The notes: a model not told the origin generated them from the sequence alone. Counted from the stretch's first letter, positions 50,983 through 60,872 are shown. The stretch: 64,000 nucleotides of DNA from Vulcanimicrobiota bacterium (GCA_003140215.1 PLJL01000004.1:1021760-1085759); one strand, 5' to 3'. Made by a program: numbers and translations.

Positions 50983-52806
50983 ATGAGAAAACTTGCGGCT
51001 TGGGCCGTCGTCTTGGGGGTAGTCGCCGCCTCGTGCTCGGGGCATGGCGCCGGCACGGCCTTGCCGCCGGGTCGGGCTGCCGACGCAGCGGCAAGCACGA
51101 TCGGGGCGCATTCTAGCCGCCCGCAGGCAGTTCTTACCGCGCCCGCGGGCTGGGCGACGACGGCGACAGGGGTGCTCGCGCTCGCAAACGCCGCCGATCT
51201 GGGCCGGCTCGACCGCGCGAAGACCGTCGAGGTCACCCTCGGACTCCAGATGCGCAACGTCGAGGCGGCCAAGTCCGCCATCGCGGCGCGTCAGATCATG
51301 TCGCGCGACGCGTTCGTGAGCGGGTTCGCACCTTCGCCCGCTCAAGTAGCCGCGGCGTCGGCGTACCTGCGCGATCAAGGCTTCACCAACGTGACGGCCG
51401 CGCCCAACAACATGCTCGTCACCGCGAGCGCGCCGGCCGCGACCGTCGAGAAAGCCTTCAACACGACGCTGCACGCCTTTAGCGTGAGCGGCAAGAGCTA
51501 TTTCGCCAACACGCAGCCGGCATTCGTTCCGACCGCGCTGGGCGGCAACGTCGTCGCCGTGCTCGGCCTCACCAACGTCCCCGGCCTGCGGGCGGGGCAC
51601 CCGGTGCAAGCCGCGCCCGGCGCTGCTCCCGGAACCTTCAACGCCAACGGCTCGCCCCAGCCGACACCGTGCACGCAGAACATCAACGGTCAGACGGGCA
51701 CGCCCGTGTGCCACCGGTTCTACGATCCGGCGACCTTCAACATCACCTACGACGCCGGCGCGACGCCGCCCGCGACGAACACCAGCGTCGGCATCTTGAC
51801 GATCGGCGACCCCACGATCGGGATCGCCGACTTCCGCGACGGCGCGACGCGCTTCGGGCTGCCGCAAGTCCCGATCAACATCATCAACGTCGAACCGCAG
51901 AGCACCGACGTCACCGGCAACGGCGAGTGGACGCTCGACATGACCTATGCGCAGGGCATGGCCTACAACCTCAAGCGGATCGATCTCTACAACGTCGCGT
52001 CGTTTTCGTTCCACGACCTCACCGTCGGCTTGAACCGCTGGGTCAGCGATGATACCGACCCGATCCTCAACGCCTCGCTGGGCGGATGTGAAGCCTTTCC
52101 GTACGAGTCGGGCGACATGCTCGTCGGCGACATGATCCTCGTCGAAGCCGCCGCGCAAGGTCAGACACTGTTCGCGTCGACCGGCGACACCGGCGGATAT
52201 TGCGGCGTCGCCGGCGCGCCGCCCAACGGCGGCGTCGGCGGAGCGCCGATGGTCGAGTATCCCGCGACGTCTCCGTACGCGGTAGCGGTCGGCGGCACCG
52301 ACCTCTTCAGCAACGTCGACGGCACGTACTTGGGCGAAGACGCGTGGCAGTCGGGCGGCGGCGGGATCAGCCAGTTCGAGTACTCGCCGTACTGGGAATC
52401 GCCGACCCAGATCGTCGGCACCACCCCGGCCGGCTTAACGTTCCGCGGCTTGCCCGACGTCGCATACGATGCCGGGTTGGAAACGGGTGGGCTGACTTGG
52501 AACGGCGGCGCGTCGTTCATCAACGGCGGCACGAGTCTGGCCTCACCGATGGCTGCCGGCGTGTACGCGCGCATGCAGAGCGCCCACGGCAACGCGCTCG
52601 GCTTCGCGCCCATCCTGCTCTATAGTCTCTACGGCAAGAGCACGCCGCAGCAGCTCAACGGTCCGCCGGAGACGCAGCTCTACGGTCCCTTCCACGACAT
52701 TCTGCAGGGCACCAACGGCCTGTACACGGCGTTGCCGAAGTACGACTACACCACCGGCATGGGAACGATGGATATCGCACGGCTCGCCTCGGCGATCGGT
52801 CCGTAA
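50983..52806 (+). CDS. Secreted S53-family peptidase (sedolisin/kumamolisin type)
   Basis: 607 residues with a lipobox-like signal (VVAASC). A Pro-kumamolisin activation domain spans about 50-200 (VTLGLQMRNVEAAKSAIAAR to ALGGNVVAVLGLTNV). The peptidase domain has the Glu-Asp pair in GEWTLDMTYAQGMAYNL, the oxyanion Asp in FASTGDTGGYCG, and Ser in NGGTSLASPMAAGVYARM, the S53 catalytic set. The C-terminal YDYTTGMGTMDI segment is the Ca2+ site. Expected to act outside the cell at acidic pH. Confidence 0.92.
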   Translation: MRKLAAWAVVLGVVAASCSGHGAGTALPPGRAADAAASTIGAHSSRPQAVLTAPAGWATTATGVLALANAADLGRLDRAKTVEVTLGLQMRNVEAAKSAIAARQIMSRDAFVSGFAPSPAQVAAASAYLRDQGFTNVTAAPNNMLVTASAPAATVEKAFNTTLHAFSVSGKSYFANTQPAFVPTALGGNVVAVLGLTNVPGLRAGHPVQAAPGAAPGTFNANGSPQPTPCTQNINGQTGTPVCHRFYDPATFNITYDAGATPPATNTSVGILTIGDPTIGIADFRDGATRFGLPQVPINIINVEPQSTDVTGNGEWTLDMTYAQGMAYNLKRIDLYNVASFSFHDLTVGLNRWVSDDTDPILNASLGGCEAFPYESGDMLVGDMILVEAAAQGQTLFASTGDTGGYCGVAGAPPNGGVGGAPMVEYPATSPYAVAVGGTDLFSNVDGTYLGEDAWQSGGGGISQFEYSPYWESPTQIVGTTPAGLTFRGLPDVAYDAGLETGGLTWNGGASFINGGTSLASPMAAGVYARMQSAHGNALGFAPILLYSLYGKSTPQQLNGPPETQLYGPFHDILQGTNGLYTALPKYDYTTGMGTMDIARLASAIGP

Positions 52807-52828
52807 CTCGAAGCCGTCACGAGATGAT

Positions 52829-52862
52829 CGGAGAGGCGCCGGTGTGGCGCGGCGCCTCTCCG
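52829..52862 (+). terminator. Inverted repeat after the S53 peptidase gene
   Basis: A 13-bp stem (CGGAGAGGCGCCG / CGGCGCCTCTCCG) with a loop of about eight bases, 22 bases after the stop codon. No U tract follows, so termination is uncertain. Confidence 0.6.
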
Positions 52863-52944
52863 GGCCGCGGCGATCGCGCGTTGACGAAGAGTTGACAGTC
52901 GCACGGTGCGCAAGGCAACCGTGCGAACCGACAACCGGGGTGCA

Positions 52945-53244
52945 ATGGACAGCGCCCACGCGCGGTTTTCCGGACGTTCCAACATCGTCGTTCGCCTGGC
53001 GGAAAAGCTCGATCTGAGCACGGCGAACGTCGTTCGCGCGCAGCTGCGCGCCGTCGAGCGCGCCTGCGAGATCGACCTCAGCCGCGTGCGCAGCATTGAT
53101 TCGGCGGGGATGACGGAGCTGGCGACGCTGGCGCGCCGGCTCGGCCCGCGCTCGGTTCGCCTGCGTGGCGCCTCGGCGCAGTTCCGCCACGTGCTCGAGC
53201 GCGCCGGCTTACAGGCCCTGTTCGACCTCTCCCCCGCGCCCTGA
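52945..53244 (+). CDS. STAS-domain protein (anti-sigma factor antagonist type)
   Basis: 99 residues from ATG 52945, with GGGGTG before it; a GTG at 52906 lacks a ribosome site. One STAS domain: NIVVRLAEKLDLSTANVVRA, CEIDLSRVRSIDSAGMTELA with the phosphorylatable Ser, and a LGPRSVRLRGASAQFRHVLE helix. In partner-switching systems this protein is phosphorylated by a kinase anti-sigma factor; none is encoded nearby. Confidence 0.8.
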   Translation: MDSAHARFSGRSNIVVRLAEKLDLSTANVVRAQLRAVERACEIDLSRVRSIDSAGMTELATLARRLGPRSVRLRGASAQFRHVLERAGLQALFDLSPAP

Positions 53245-53326
53245 CCCGGCGCCCCCGAACGGTCCTTCGCGACCGCGTCAAAGGGTCGAGATAGGGAAAC
53301 ACGCAGGGCTGCGATATTCTCCAGCG

Positions 53327-54097
53327 ATGGCGCTTCCGGTCACGCCTCACGAGGATGTCAACGGCGTGTTGTTCGCGCTTTCGCGCGACCTGTCGGCAAC
53401 GTTCAACGACGATTTCGTCGGCTTGTACCTGACCGGGTCGCTCAGCTACGGCGACTTCGACCGTGCCAGCAGCGACATCGACTTTCTAGCCGTGCTCGGG
53501 CAAGCGGTGAGCGCTCGACAGCGCGCTGCGGTGGCGAAGATGCATGCGCGTATCGGGACGGCGTTTCCCGAGTGGCAACGCCGGATCGAAGGCTCGTACG
53601 TCACGCTCGAAATGCTCGCTAACGCCGAGCCGCCTCGACAGCCCCGGCCGTACGTGAACGGCGGCGAGATGTGGGCGCCCGATCCGACCTACGGCCAGGA
53701 ATGGATCTTGAACGGGTACGCGCTCTACGAATGCGAGATCGCGGTCGCCGGGCCGGACCCGAAAACCCTATTCCGCGATGTCGGCTATGAGGCATATCGC
53801 GACGCGTCGATACGGTCGCTGCACGAGGAGTGGGCACCGTTGCTGCGCGACGCGTCCCGGCTGAAGAACAGTCACTATCAGGCGTACGTCACCCTGACCG
53901 TTTGCCGCATTCTGTATACCGCGCGGAACCACGGGCTTGCCTCGAAGCGCACCGCGTCGCGGTGGGTCAAACAGACGTACGGTGCGCCGTGGCGCGACCT
54001 CATCGAGAAGGCGGAAGCGTGGCAGCACGCGCGCGAGCTGCAGGAGGCGCCCGCGGTGCAGGCTTTCATCGGGTTCGCGCTCGAGCAGGCCGCCTGA
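53327..54097 (+). CDS. AadA-like aminoglycoside nucleotidyltransferase family protein
   Basis: 256 residues from ATG 53327. The nucleotidyltransferase core is clear: VGLYLTGSLSYGDFDRASSD with the GS and DxD metal site IDFLAVL, and the C-terminal DUF4111-type helices (YQAYVTLTVCRILYTARNHG, ASRWVKQTYGAPWRDLIEKA). AadA enzymes adenylate streptomycin or spectinomycin, but many chromosomal relatives have no resistance role. It overlaps, on the other strand, the tail of a broken gene, and lies at the edge of the accessory segment. Confidence 0.82.
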   Translation: MALPVTPHEDVNGVLFALSRDLSATFNDDFVGLYLTGSLSYGDFDRASSDIDFLAVLGQAVSARQRAAVAKMHARIGTAFPEWQRRIEGSYVTLEMLANAEPPRQPRPYVNGGEMWAPDPTYGQEWILNGYALYECEIAVAGPDPKTLFRDVGYEAYRDASIRSLHEEWAPLLRDASRLKNSHYQAYVTLTVCRILYTARNHGLASKRTASRWVKQTYGAPWRDLIEKAEAWQHARELQEAPAVQAFIGFALEQAA

Positions 54098-55602
54098 CGA
54101 TACAAGGCCGTTCTCCAACTGCTCCACTTCGCCGAGGTCAAGGAGTTCGAGCGGTTCCGCGCCAGCAAGTAGTGCGTCGCTCTCCTGCGCCTTCGCAAGG
54201 TCCGTCGTGATGACGTTCACCCGTGGTCTATCGTGAGGTGCAACCACGATAGGGAAGAAACGCTGCCCCTCCGGACGTGGCCAGTCAGGAAGCAGTTCAC
54301 GCTTGCGAAACTTCTCGATGTTATCGTGAATTTGCTTGGCCTTGTGAAGAACACCGTCTTCGATGTCTTTGGCTATAGCCGACGGCTTGAGGCGAAGCAC
54401 CGACTCGCGTAGGTTCATCCGCTTCGAGACGATCTCGATGAAGATGATGTCGCCACCCTCCGCCAAGATGACGTCGGTGCTCAATACGCCCGGCTGAAAG
54501 GGAAGCTCGCGGGTGAATCGCCTGTCCGGTTGGTCCTTGTAAGCCTTCTCGAAGATCTCGGCAACATGATCCTCAAAGAACTCGCCGTAGAAGCCCGTGA
54601 ATTTCGCGATCGCCCGTTTCCGCGCTTCTGGGTCTGGCCCGGATTCGTCTCGGTATCCGTCGAACAAGATAAAGTACGCCCCGTCACCCATCGCATTCTC
54701 AATGAACGCCGGGACGGGCGCAAAAAAAGGTCGTCTTCGACCTGAACGATGGGCCTACGCCAGATGCTTCCAGCACCGGCAAACGACATCGACGCTTCCG
54801 CCTTCCATTCGGCGCGTACGTCTGCCAGCGGAACGGCGTTGCTCGCAATCCATTGCCGAACTACACGGGTGTCGGCCATTCCGGTATGCCATTGAGCAAT
54901 ACTGAACGCAACTCCAAGCCGCTCGACTTCATCCCATTTGACCATCGATGTGTAGCGTGCAAACGTGAAGTAAGCACCAGCCATGAACTCGGTCGGCGTC
55001 ATGCCTGTAAACCGAAAGAAGTCGGCTGCAATATCGGAGTAGTTTGCTGAGGCGCGGGCTTTGGGTGCCTGGCTCCAAGCGAAGAAGGCCTCTGAGCGTC
55101 CGAGCAAATCATGCGGATTCTCAAGGTTCAGAACTGCCGACCGTAATTCGGTTGGTAATAAGTCGGCAGGCCCATTGGTGACTTCCTCAGGCATGATTTC
55201 CGCCGCCAGTAGTTCGTTCGCAATCAAGACGGCACTCGTAAAGGCATCGGCCTGATCGTCGATGTTGCCGTTACCGTCAGATCCTTCAGCGACCGCGAGT
55301 CGAAGCACGGCAACCAAAGCCTCCCGCGTGAAGAGTACCCGGTGCGGTTCGTTCTGTAGAATCGAAGCAATCTTGTCCCGGTAGGGCAAGTCCTTCACCA
55401 TCGCCACAACGAGTTGATTCTGCTGGTCCTTGTTTTCGATACCGTCCTGCCACGACACGCACAAGATGCCAGTGGCTTGCATCACGACCGTCTGCCAGAA
55501 GACCTTGCGCACCGCTGATTCCAAGTCGGCGCGCGTCGGCACGCTGCCGATAATCTCCGAATAGAGTAGCGGAACGAGAAATCCCCGAGGTCCGTTTGGC
55601 AT
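53768..55602 (-). pseudogene. Frameshifted gene, nuclease-like C-terminal part
   Basis: An N-terminal frame (55602 to about 54728; ATG behind AAGGAAA) runs to VQVEDDLFL, and a second frame continues as FAPVPAFIENAMGDGAYFIL to the C terminus. The switch is at a run of seven T on the minus strand (54722-54728); one extra T would rejoin both frames as DDLFFAPVPA. The C-terminal part has STDVILAEGGDIIFIEIVSK, a D...E...K arrangement like PD-(D/E)xK nucleases. Its last about 110 residues (after 54097) are antisense to the aadA-like gene, so the original 3' end is probably lost. Composition is less GC-rich than its neighbours. Sequencing error or programmed slippage are alternatives to a true pseudogene. 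Confidence 0.6.
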
Positions 55603-55668
55603 TGTGCCGTTTCCTTTTTCGAGGGCCGGCTGTTAGGCCTGGGCCTGAAGCAGCGTCAAGCCTGCTCT

Positions 55669-55908
55669 TCAGAGGCCGGTCAATGTTTTGCTTCCGCCAG
55701 GATGCCTCAATCTTTTCACGCTCGGCACGAAGGCCGCCAATACGTTGTTCGACTTCGCCGATTTTGAAGTGCTTCTTGACTTCATTGAGGCGTCTCCGAC
55801 ACGGAGGAGGGCCAGCGCGCTTGAGCCGTGCTCGGTCCACGCGGCGTCGATCCCGAGAACGAGTACCACCGCGATGTTTCCCAACGCCGCGCGAGGCAGC
55901 TCCCCCAT
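55669..55908 (-). pseudogene. Remnant with DUF429-like N terminus
   Basis: An ORF from ATG 55908 begins MGELPRAALGNIAVVLVLGI and continues DAAWTEHGSSALALLR, the start pattern of DUF429 proteins, but then becomes non-family-like. In another frame, EVKKHFKIGEVEQRIGGLRA and following residues look like an amphipathic helix, so a frameshift or fusion near 55800 is possible. It sits between a broken gene and the cut 5' end of the Rhs gene, i.e. at a rearrangement point. Weak evidence. Confidence 0.35.
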
Positions 55909-55926
55909 CGAGTCGTCACAAAGCGC

Positions 55927-58900
55927 ATGGACGGCGACGCGTCTTCCACCGGGAAGATCAACACAATCTCCGCGACAACCGAATCCGGGCTCAATGCGAC
56001 CCTGGCGTTTGCCGACGTCAACGGACGACGGCTGCTCCAAACGCTCACCTACCCCGACGTAGCGACGACAGTCCAGTATGCCTATGATGCCAACGGAAAC
56101 CTCACCACCGTCTCGCACCCGCCCAATAACGCCGCCGGAACGCGACCGATCCAGTACTTCGGCTACCAGACCGTGGGAGCGGACTCGGTGCTGCTGTGGG
56201 CTTCGAGCCCCCGTTGGGACGCGGGCCCGTGCTGCATCGACGGCGCATACCTCTATTTCGGCTTCGCGGGCACAAGCGCAGCTACATCGACGGTCTACTA
56301 CATCATCCACGAAGGCTTCGCCAACCCAACGATCCCTGATGGCGTGAGCGCCGGCGCAATCCAGCCGGCATTCGCGAGCGGATACACGAATTTCCTAACC
56401 GAGTACTACGGGACCGGCGTCACAACGCCGACGTTCCGCGACACGGACGGCCACTACACCAACTGGGTCGTCGACGGTTTGGGCCGTCCGACGCAGACGC
56501 AAGAATGTACAGCAACTACCGGGACTTGGACGTGCACGGGGACGTATCTCACCACAAACGAGACCTGGGACGCCAACAACAATCTTACGTCGGAAATGGA
56601 TCCCCGCGGATATCAGGCCGACTACGCCTACGATGCAATGGGCAACGCGGTTGCCGTGGCACAGCCGATGGTCACGGTCTCGCAGGGAACCTTTCGTCCC
56701 ACCTCACTGTTTTCGTACGATTCGTTCAACAACATCACAGCATACTGCGACCCCGACGCGACCCACGCTCTGTCAAGTGACTGGACAAGCCCTCCGAGCG
56801 GTGACTCATTGTGCCCGATCACGAGTTTACTTGCGGCACGCTTCATCTGGAGCACTGACCCTACGCAAAGCGGTAATGCTTCGGCAAGCCCCTCGTATGA
56901 GCCGTTCGGCGAGCTCCTAGCCAAGATCGAACCGGGAACGCCCGCGGCCCCGGCCGGGTACCGCGTCAACTACACCTACGACCCGTCGCGCCAAGGTGGG
57001 ACAGACTACGGTTTGCCGACGACCGTCGCGGCGGCTGCATCGATCAGCCAGGCTGACGGCACCCAGCGTCAGCCGTCCCAGAACTTTTGGTATGACAACA
57101 ACGGCTGGCTGGGGTGTTACAACAAGGGCTCCGGGTTGTGGGTGCTCGGCTACGATGTCCTTGGCCGCGTTACAACGACCGCAGACCCAGACGATAGCAC
57201 GAACAACGGCATCTGCAACAAGACGAGTGGGATGACGGGCTGGAACACCGCTTCGACGATAGCCCGCTTCCCGGACGGCAGCGTTTCGTCAATGCAGTCC
57301 CCATCCCAACGCGCCGCGGGCATCAGCAGCACGCTCACCTACGATTTGGACGGGAACGTGAGCACCGAAACGCATCATTTCGGCTGCACGTCGGTTTCGT
57401 CATGCACGGCCGGCGTCACGAGCAAGTGGTATGACGGCGCAGACCGGCTCGTGGAAGTATCGCTTCCCTACGACGCATACGACATTCAGGGCTATCCGAT
57501 GCTGACGCGGTACGTTTACGACCTGAGTCAAAGCGGGACGACGCCATACCAGGGCCTTGGACTTCGAGGCTACGGCAATCTCGCCAAGACGCAGGAATTT
57601 CTCTCCGGCACCGTCATCACTCCGTTTACGTACCAAACGGCCTCAACGTTTGGTCAGCTTCCGCCTTCAACGGGCACTTGGACCGACATTCGTGCGACGT
57701 CGTTCGACGGACTCGATCGGGCCCTATCGGCATATGAAGCAGCCTTTGCTAGTCAGCCCAAGATTGCAAACTCGTACGACGGCGCACCGCCCGGCGGCGG
57801 AGCAGCTCAACTGGGCCTGCTATCCTCCGTCGCGCTGGCGACAAACGAGACTAAGCAATACACCTATGACCCGCTTGGACATTTGACCGACACATCGTAC
57901 TTGAACGACAATGGCGCCACGTCGCCGGCTCACGTGCGCTACGACGCGAGCGGTCGAGTCGTCTCTCGCGGCACGGATGCCTTGGGCAATGAGATACTAC
58001 AGTATGACGCCGCCGGTGAACTAACGACCGCCGCGAAACCCCCGTCGCTTGGAAGTGCGACGATTGGGTACGACTACTACAGCGACGGAGCACGCAGGGA
58101 CCTGAACTTCTCGTCTCCGGTGTACACAGCTGCGCTGCTCTATCAGTATTCATATCGATCCGATGGACATCGATCATCGCTGACGCTCAACAATGGCACA
58201 GGATTCACGTGGGCCTATACGCCCGCAGGACGGCTTCAGGTCCAGACTGATCCGCTCACAGGCAGGGCGATCTCTCCTGACAACTACTTCACCAGGGGGA
58301 AGTCGCTTACGCAATGGCCGCACTATCCGTCGTCGGTGACGTATGTTCCGGAGACCTACTCGTTCGACAGCTACGGCCGAGCGACTGGTGTGACGCTTCC
58401 TGCTGGAGTGTTTTCTCAAAGCGTGAGCGGATTCGATCTGGACGACGGCGTCACAGGGTTGAGTGCCCTTAGCGTGCAGGCACCGACCAATGTGACCATG
58501 GTAACGTGCGCGACCTCCAATGTGCGCAACGAGAAGCTGCCCACCTATAGGGGTTCCTGCGCGGGGCGTTTCTACAACGGGGCAACCTTTGCACTCCAGC
58601 AGACTGGCCTAGGCCTCACGCCGTGGACGATCGACGCGCGTGCTGGCATGCTGAAGAGTTGGGTTGGGCCGATGGGCCCGACCGACGTTAGCTCCGGCCA
58701 ATTCGCGTATGACGCTTCCGGTCGTCTGACGGCAGACACCGAACAGCTCAACCGGGCGTGGCGCAGCGGTGACCCATCGATGCCGGGCAACGTCGTCTAT
58801 TCTACCGGGACGCGCACGAAGAGCTACGATGCGGAAAATCGCTTACGCTCACAGCAAACGTCGCCTGCGGCACCTCCGACAATCCCGTCGTGGGGGGAGA

Positions 58901-59997
58901 GCATACTGGGTGGATATTGGAACGACGAAAGCCAGCCGTCTGGAGACGAAATTCAGGCTGTCGACTACGCTGCGGACAGTCACCCCGCGCGGTTTGCAAT
59001 CACACAGACACCCGACGCCGGGACGTCAGCGACGCCCGGGGCGCTGTTCTGGCTCTGGGATGGAAGCGACCTGCTGGCACAGTGCGGCTATTGGTCCCCG
59101 CAGGCACAATGCGCGACGTACGGCTTTTCAGTGGAAGGCCTTGCCAACTACACTCCGTCGAATGGCTACACCTCCGTGCAAGATCGGGATCTCTCAGGCC
59201 AAGTCGTCGCAAGCCATGATGCGATGAGCTTCTCGGGGATGAAGCCCATCGGTCGCAATTCGCGAACGTATTTTTATCCCGGGCTCTGGGCATCTGCAGC
59301 GCCGAACAGCGCGTCGCTCGAAACTGCCGGAGGACTGCCAGGACCGGCGACGATCTTAGCCGGCAGCAAGATTGCAATCGATGGGTGGACTTTCGACAAC
59401 AATACGTGGCAAGGCGTCCGCACGTACGATGCATCGGTTGGCCAATGGAACACCCCCGACGCCTTCGCTGGCAACGTCCACGACCCCATGAGCCAGAAGC
59501 CCTATATGTGGAATCGGAACAATCCGTATGCGTACAGCGACCCGAGCGGGTTCGCCTATGAACCGGCTTGCGACGCAGTGTGCTCCGAACGCGGAAGTAG
59601 GCTGGGGGCCCTCATCTGGAACTTCCTTTTTGGTGACGATATCAAGACAGTGATGTCTGCAGGAGCGCCCATAGGTGCGCGGGCGCTTGCTGCCGCAAGC
59701 TTAGCGTCGACAGTCGTAGACGCGCCAGTTAAGGGGATTTTCAAAGGGCTCGGAATCGCTGAAAAGGCATTCGCTGGGTTCACCGAACACGGAGCAGCGC
59801 AATTTCTGGCTCGCGACGGAGGGAGGGGAGTTTCGACCGACGCACTTCGCGACGCGCTCACCCATCCGCTTTCCACGAAGCTGCAGGACAAGGGCACAAT
59901 AATGGTTACCGGAAGAGATGCGGTTGTGATACTCAACAAAGACGGAGCAGTCGTTACTACGTGGGCGACGAGCAATCGGGGCATCCGTAAGAAATAG
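55927..59997 (+). CDS. Rhs/YD-repeat protein with C-terminal toxin-like domain (probably 5'-truncated)
   Basis: 1356 residues from ATG 55927. Many YD repeats (YAYDANGNLTTVS, YAYDAMGNAVAV, YTYDPLGHLTDTS, YDASGRVVSRG) form the Rhs shell; the core boundary is KPYMWNRNNPYAYSDPSGFA. The roughly 145 residues after it are variable: an Ala-rich stretch, then a 72-residue tip (59779-59994) FTEHGAAQFLARDGGRGVST to VVILNKDGAVVTTWATSNRG that looks like small RNase-type (BECR-like) toxins. No signal peptide or N-terminal secretion domain is present, and sequence upstream is unrelated, so the 5' part seems lost. Followed after 29 bases by a small probable immunity gene. Less GC-rich than the core genome. 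Confidence 0.85.
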   Translation: MDGDASSTGKINTISATTESGLNATLAFADVNGRRLLQTLTYPDVATTVQYAYDANGNLTTVSHPPNNAAGTRPIQYFGYQTVGADSVLLWASSPRWDAGPCCIDGAYLYFGFAGTSAATSTVYYIIHEGFANPTIPDGVSAGAIQPAFASGYTNFLTEYYGTGVTTPTFRDTDGHYTNWVVDGLGRPTQTQECTATTGTWTCTGTYLTTNETWDANNNLTSEMDPRGYQADYAYDAMGNAVAVAQPMVTVSQGTFRPTSLFSYDSFNNITAYCDPDATHALSSDWTSPPSGDSLCPITSLLAARFIWSTDPTQSGNASASPSYEPFGELLAKIEPGTPAAPAGYRVNYTYDPSRQGGTDYGLPTTVAAAASISQADGTQRQPSQNFWYDNNGWLGCYNKGSGLWVLGYDVLGRVTTTADPDDSTNNGICNKTSGMTGWNTASTIARFPDGSVSSMQSPSQRAAGISSTLTYDLDGNVSTETHHFGCTSVSSCTAGVTSKWYDGADRLVEVSLPYDAYDIQGYPMLTRYVYDLSQSGTTPYQGLGLRGYGNLAKTQEFLSGTVITPFTYQTASTFGQLPPSTGTWTDIRATSFDGLDRALSAYEAAFASQPKIANSYDGAPPGGGAAQLGLLSSVALATNETKQYTYDPLGHLTDTSYLNDNGATSPAHVRYDASGRVVSRGTDALGNEILQYDAAGELTTAAKPPSLGSATIGYDYYSDGARRDLNFSSPVYTAALLYQYSYRSDGHRSSLTLNNGTGFTWAYTPAGRLQVQTDPLTGRAISPDNYFTRGKSLTQWPHYPSSVTYVPETYSFDSYGRATGVTLPAGVFSQSVSGFDLDDGVTGLSALSVQAPTNVTMVTCATSNVRNEKLPTYRGSCAGRFYNGATFALQQTGLGLTPWTIDARAGMLKSWVGPMGPTDVSSGQFAYDASGRLTADTEQLNRAWRSGDPSMPGNVVYSTGTRTKSYDAENRLRSQQTSPAAPPTIPSWGESILGGYWNDESQPSGDEIQAVDYAADSHPARFAITQTPDAGTSATPGALFWLWDGSDLLAQCGYWSPQAQCATYGFSVEGLANYTPSNGYTSVQDRDLSGQVVASHDAMSFSGMKPIGRNSRTYFYPGLWASAAPNSASLETAGGLPGPATILAGSKIAIDGWTFDNNTWQGVRTYDASVGQWNTPDAFAGNVHDPMSQKPYMWNRNNPYAYSDPSGFAYEPACDAVCSERGSRLGALIWNFLFGDDIKTVMSAGAPIGARALAAASLASTVVDAPVKGIFKGLGIAEKAFAGFTEHGAAQFLARDGGRGVSTDALRDALTHPLSTKLQDKGTIMVTGRDAVVILNKDGAVVTTWATSNRGIRKK

Positions 59998-60026
59998 ACT
60001 GACGGACGCGACGGAAGGAGATTTCG

Positions 60027-60257
60027 ATGCTGTCAGCCGCGCAGCGGCGCCTTCTTAAGGAAGCGGTCGAACAATATTCGCCCACGCTGATCGATTTAGC
60101 GTCTTGTGATGTCTTGGCGTTGCCACTTGAGCAAAGAAACCAGCTGCGCTCGGCGCTTGGCGACTACCTGAGTGCCAAAGGCTTCGATAAGAACTGGAAT
60201 CCGACGTCGGTCGGACGCGCCATCGAGGAGCTGATCGACGCCTTGGGACCTAGATAG
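60027..60257 (+). CDS. Probable immunity protein for the Rhs toxin tip
   Basis: 76 residues, ATG behind GGAAGGAG. All-helical, acidic-basic small protein (LLKEAVEQYSPTLIDLASCD, LPLEQRNQLRSALGDYLSAK and SVGRAIEELIDALGPR). No family was recognised; the assignment rests on its size, position right behind the toxin tip, and own ribosome site. Confidence 0.55.
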   Translation: MLSAAQRRLLKEAVEQYSPTLIDLASCDVLALPLEQRNQLRSALGDYLSAKGFDKNWNPTSVGRAIEELIDALGPR

Positions 60258-60796
60258 CGTTCAACGGTGTAACGTCATGGGCTCCGTGACATCGGAAAAG
60301 TCGCGAGCGCGTCTGGCGCACCAGGGCAACGCCGACCAGCATTTGCGTTCGGTCGCTGTATTCCGCGGGAACGTCCACGTGTGGTCGTAGGCGGCGACCG
60401 GGCACCCACCAACCTCGGGTCCATTTGCTGAACTCGGACGTCCCGGCCCTAGCCTACCGGGACCGTCTGGCTCGAAGCTTCGCAATGCGATCCCGCATCC
60501 GATCGAGGTCGTGCTCCAAGGCATCGAGTTCAGCATCGGCTCGGGGCTCGGCAAACGCAGTCGACCTGGGCAGAAAGCCAGCCTTCGTTGGGCGTAGCAC
60601 AACGCCTCTCGGGGGAATCGGGCTCAGCCGCTGCCCATGGTCCCAGAACTCCAAGAGACAGGATGGAATCAGAGGGGGCAAAACCGTACAAGAGAATCCA
60701 GGGCCGGTCGCTCTTGGGGTTTGTGGGCCAACGGTGGGCCACAGGGCCGAGTGACACCAAGGCGAGTAGGCGGGGAAAGCCCGCTAGATCAACGTT
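60258..60796. other. Gene-poor spacer between the Rhs module and tRNA-Thr
   Basis: 539 bases. ORFs are short; the best is a 75-residue minus-strand frame (60454-60681, TTG start) that ends in a helical Arg-rich tail, but has no ribosome site and is not listed as a gene. No integrase or clear att repeat was found. Nothing else is supported. Confidence 0.5.
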
Positions 60797-60872
60797 GCCG
60801 ACGTAGCTCAGTTGGTAGAGCAGCTGTTTCGTAAATAGCAGGTCGCCGGTTCGAGTCCGGCCGTCGGCTCCA
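60797..60872 (+). tRNA. tRNA-Thr (anticodon CGT)
   Basis: 76 bases including CCA. Acceptor GCCGACG / CGTCGGC with T discriminator and encoded CCA, D arm GCTC-AGTTGGTA-GAGC, anticodon stem GCTGT / ATAGC with loop TTCGTAA (anticodon CGT, reads ACG), T arm GCCGG-TTCGAGT-CCGGC. Structure is complete. It borders the accessory segment. Confidence 0.96.

Noticed and set aside
55632..55638. GTTAGGC, resembling half of an integron attC core site
   Set aside because: No partner RYYYAAC site at the right spacing and no integrase; chance match.
53245..60796. Integrative element bounded by att repeats at tRNA-Thr
   Set aside because: No integrase and no second copy of the tRNA 3' end inside the window; only composition and broken genes suggest foreign origin.
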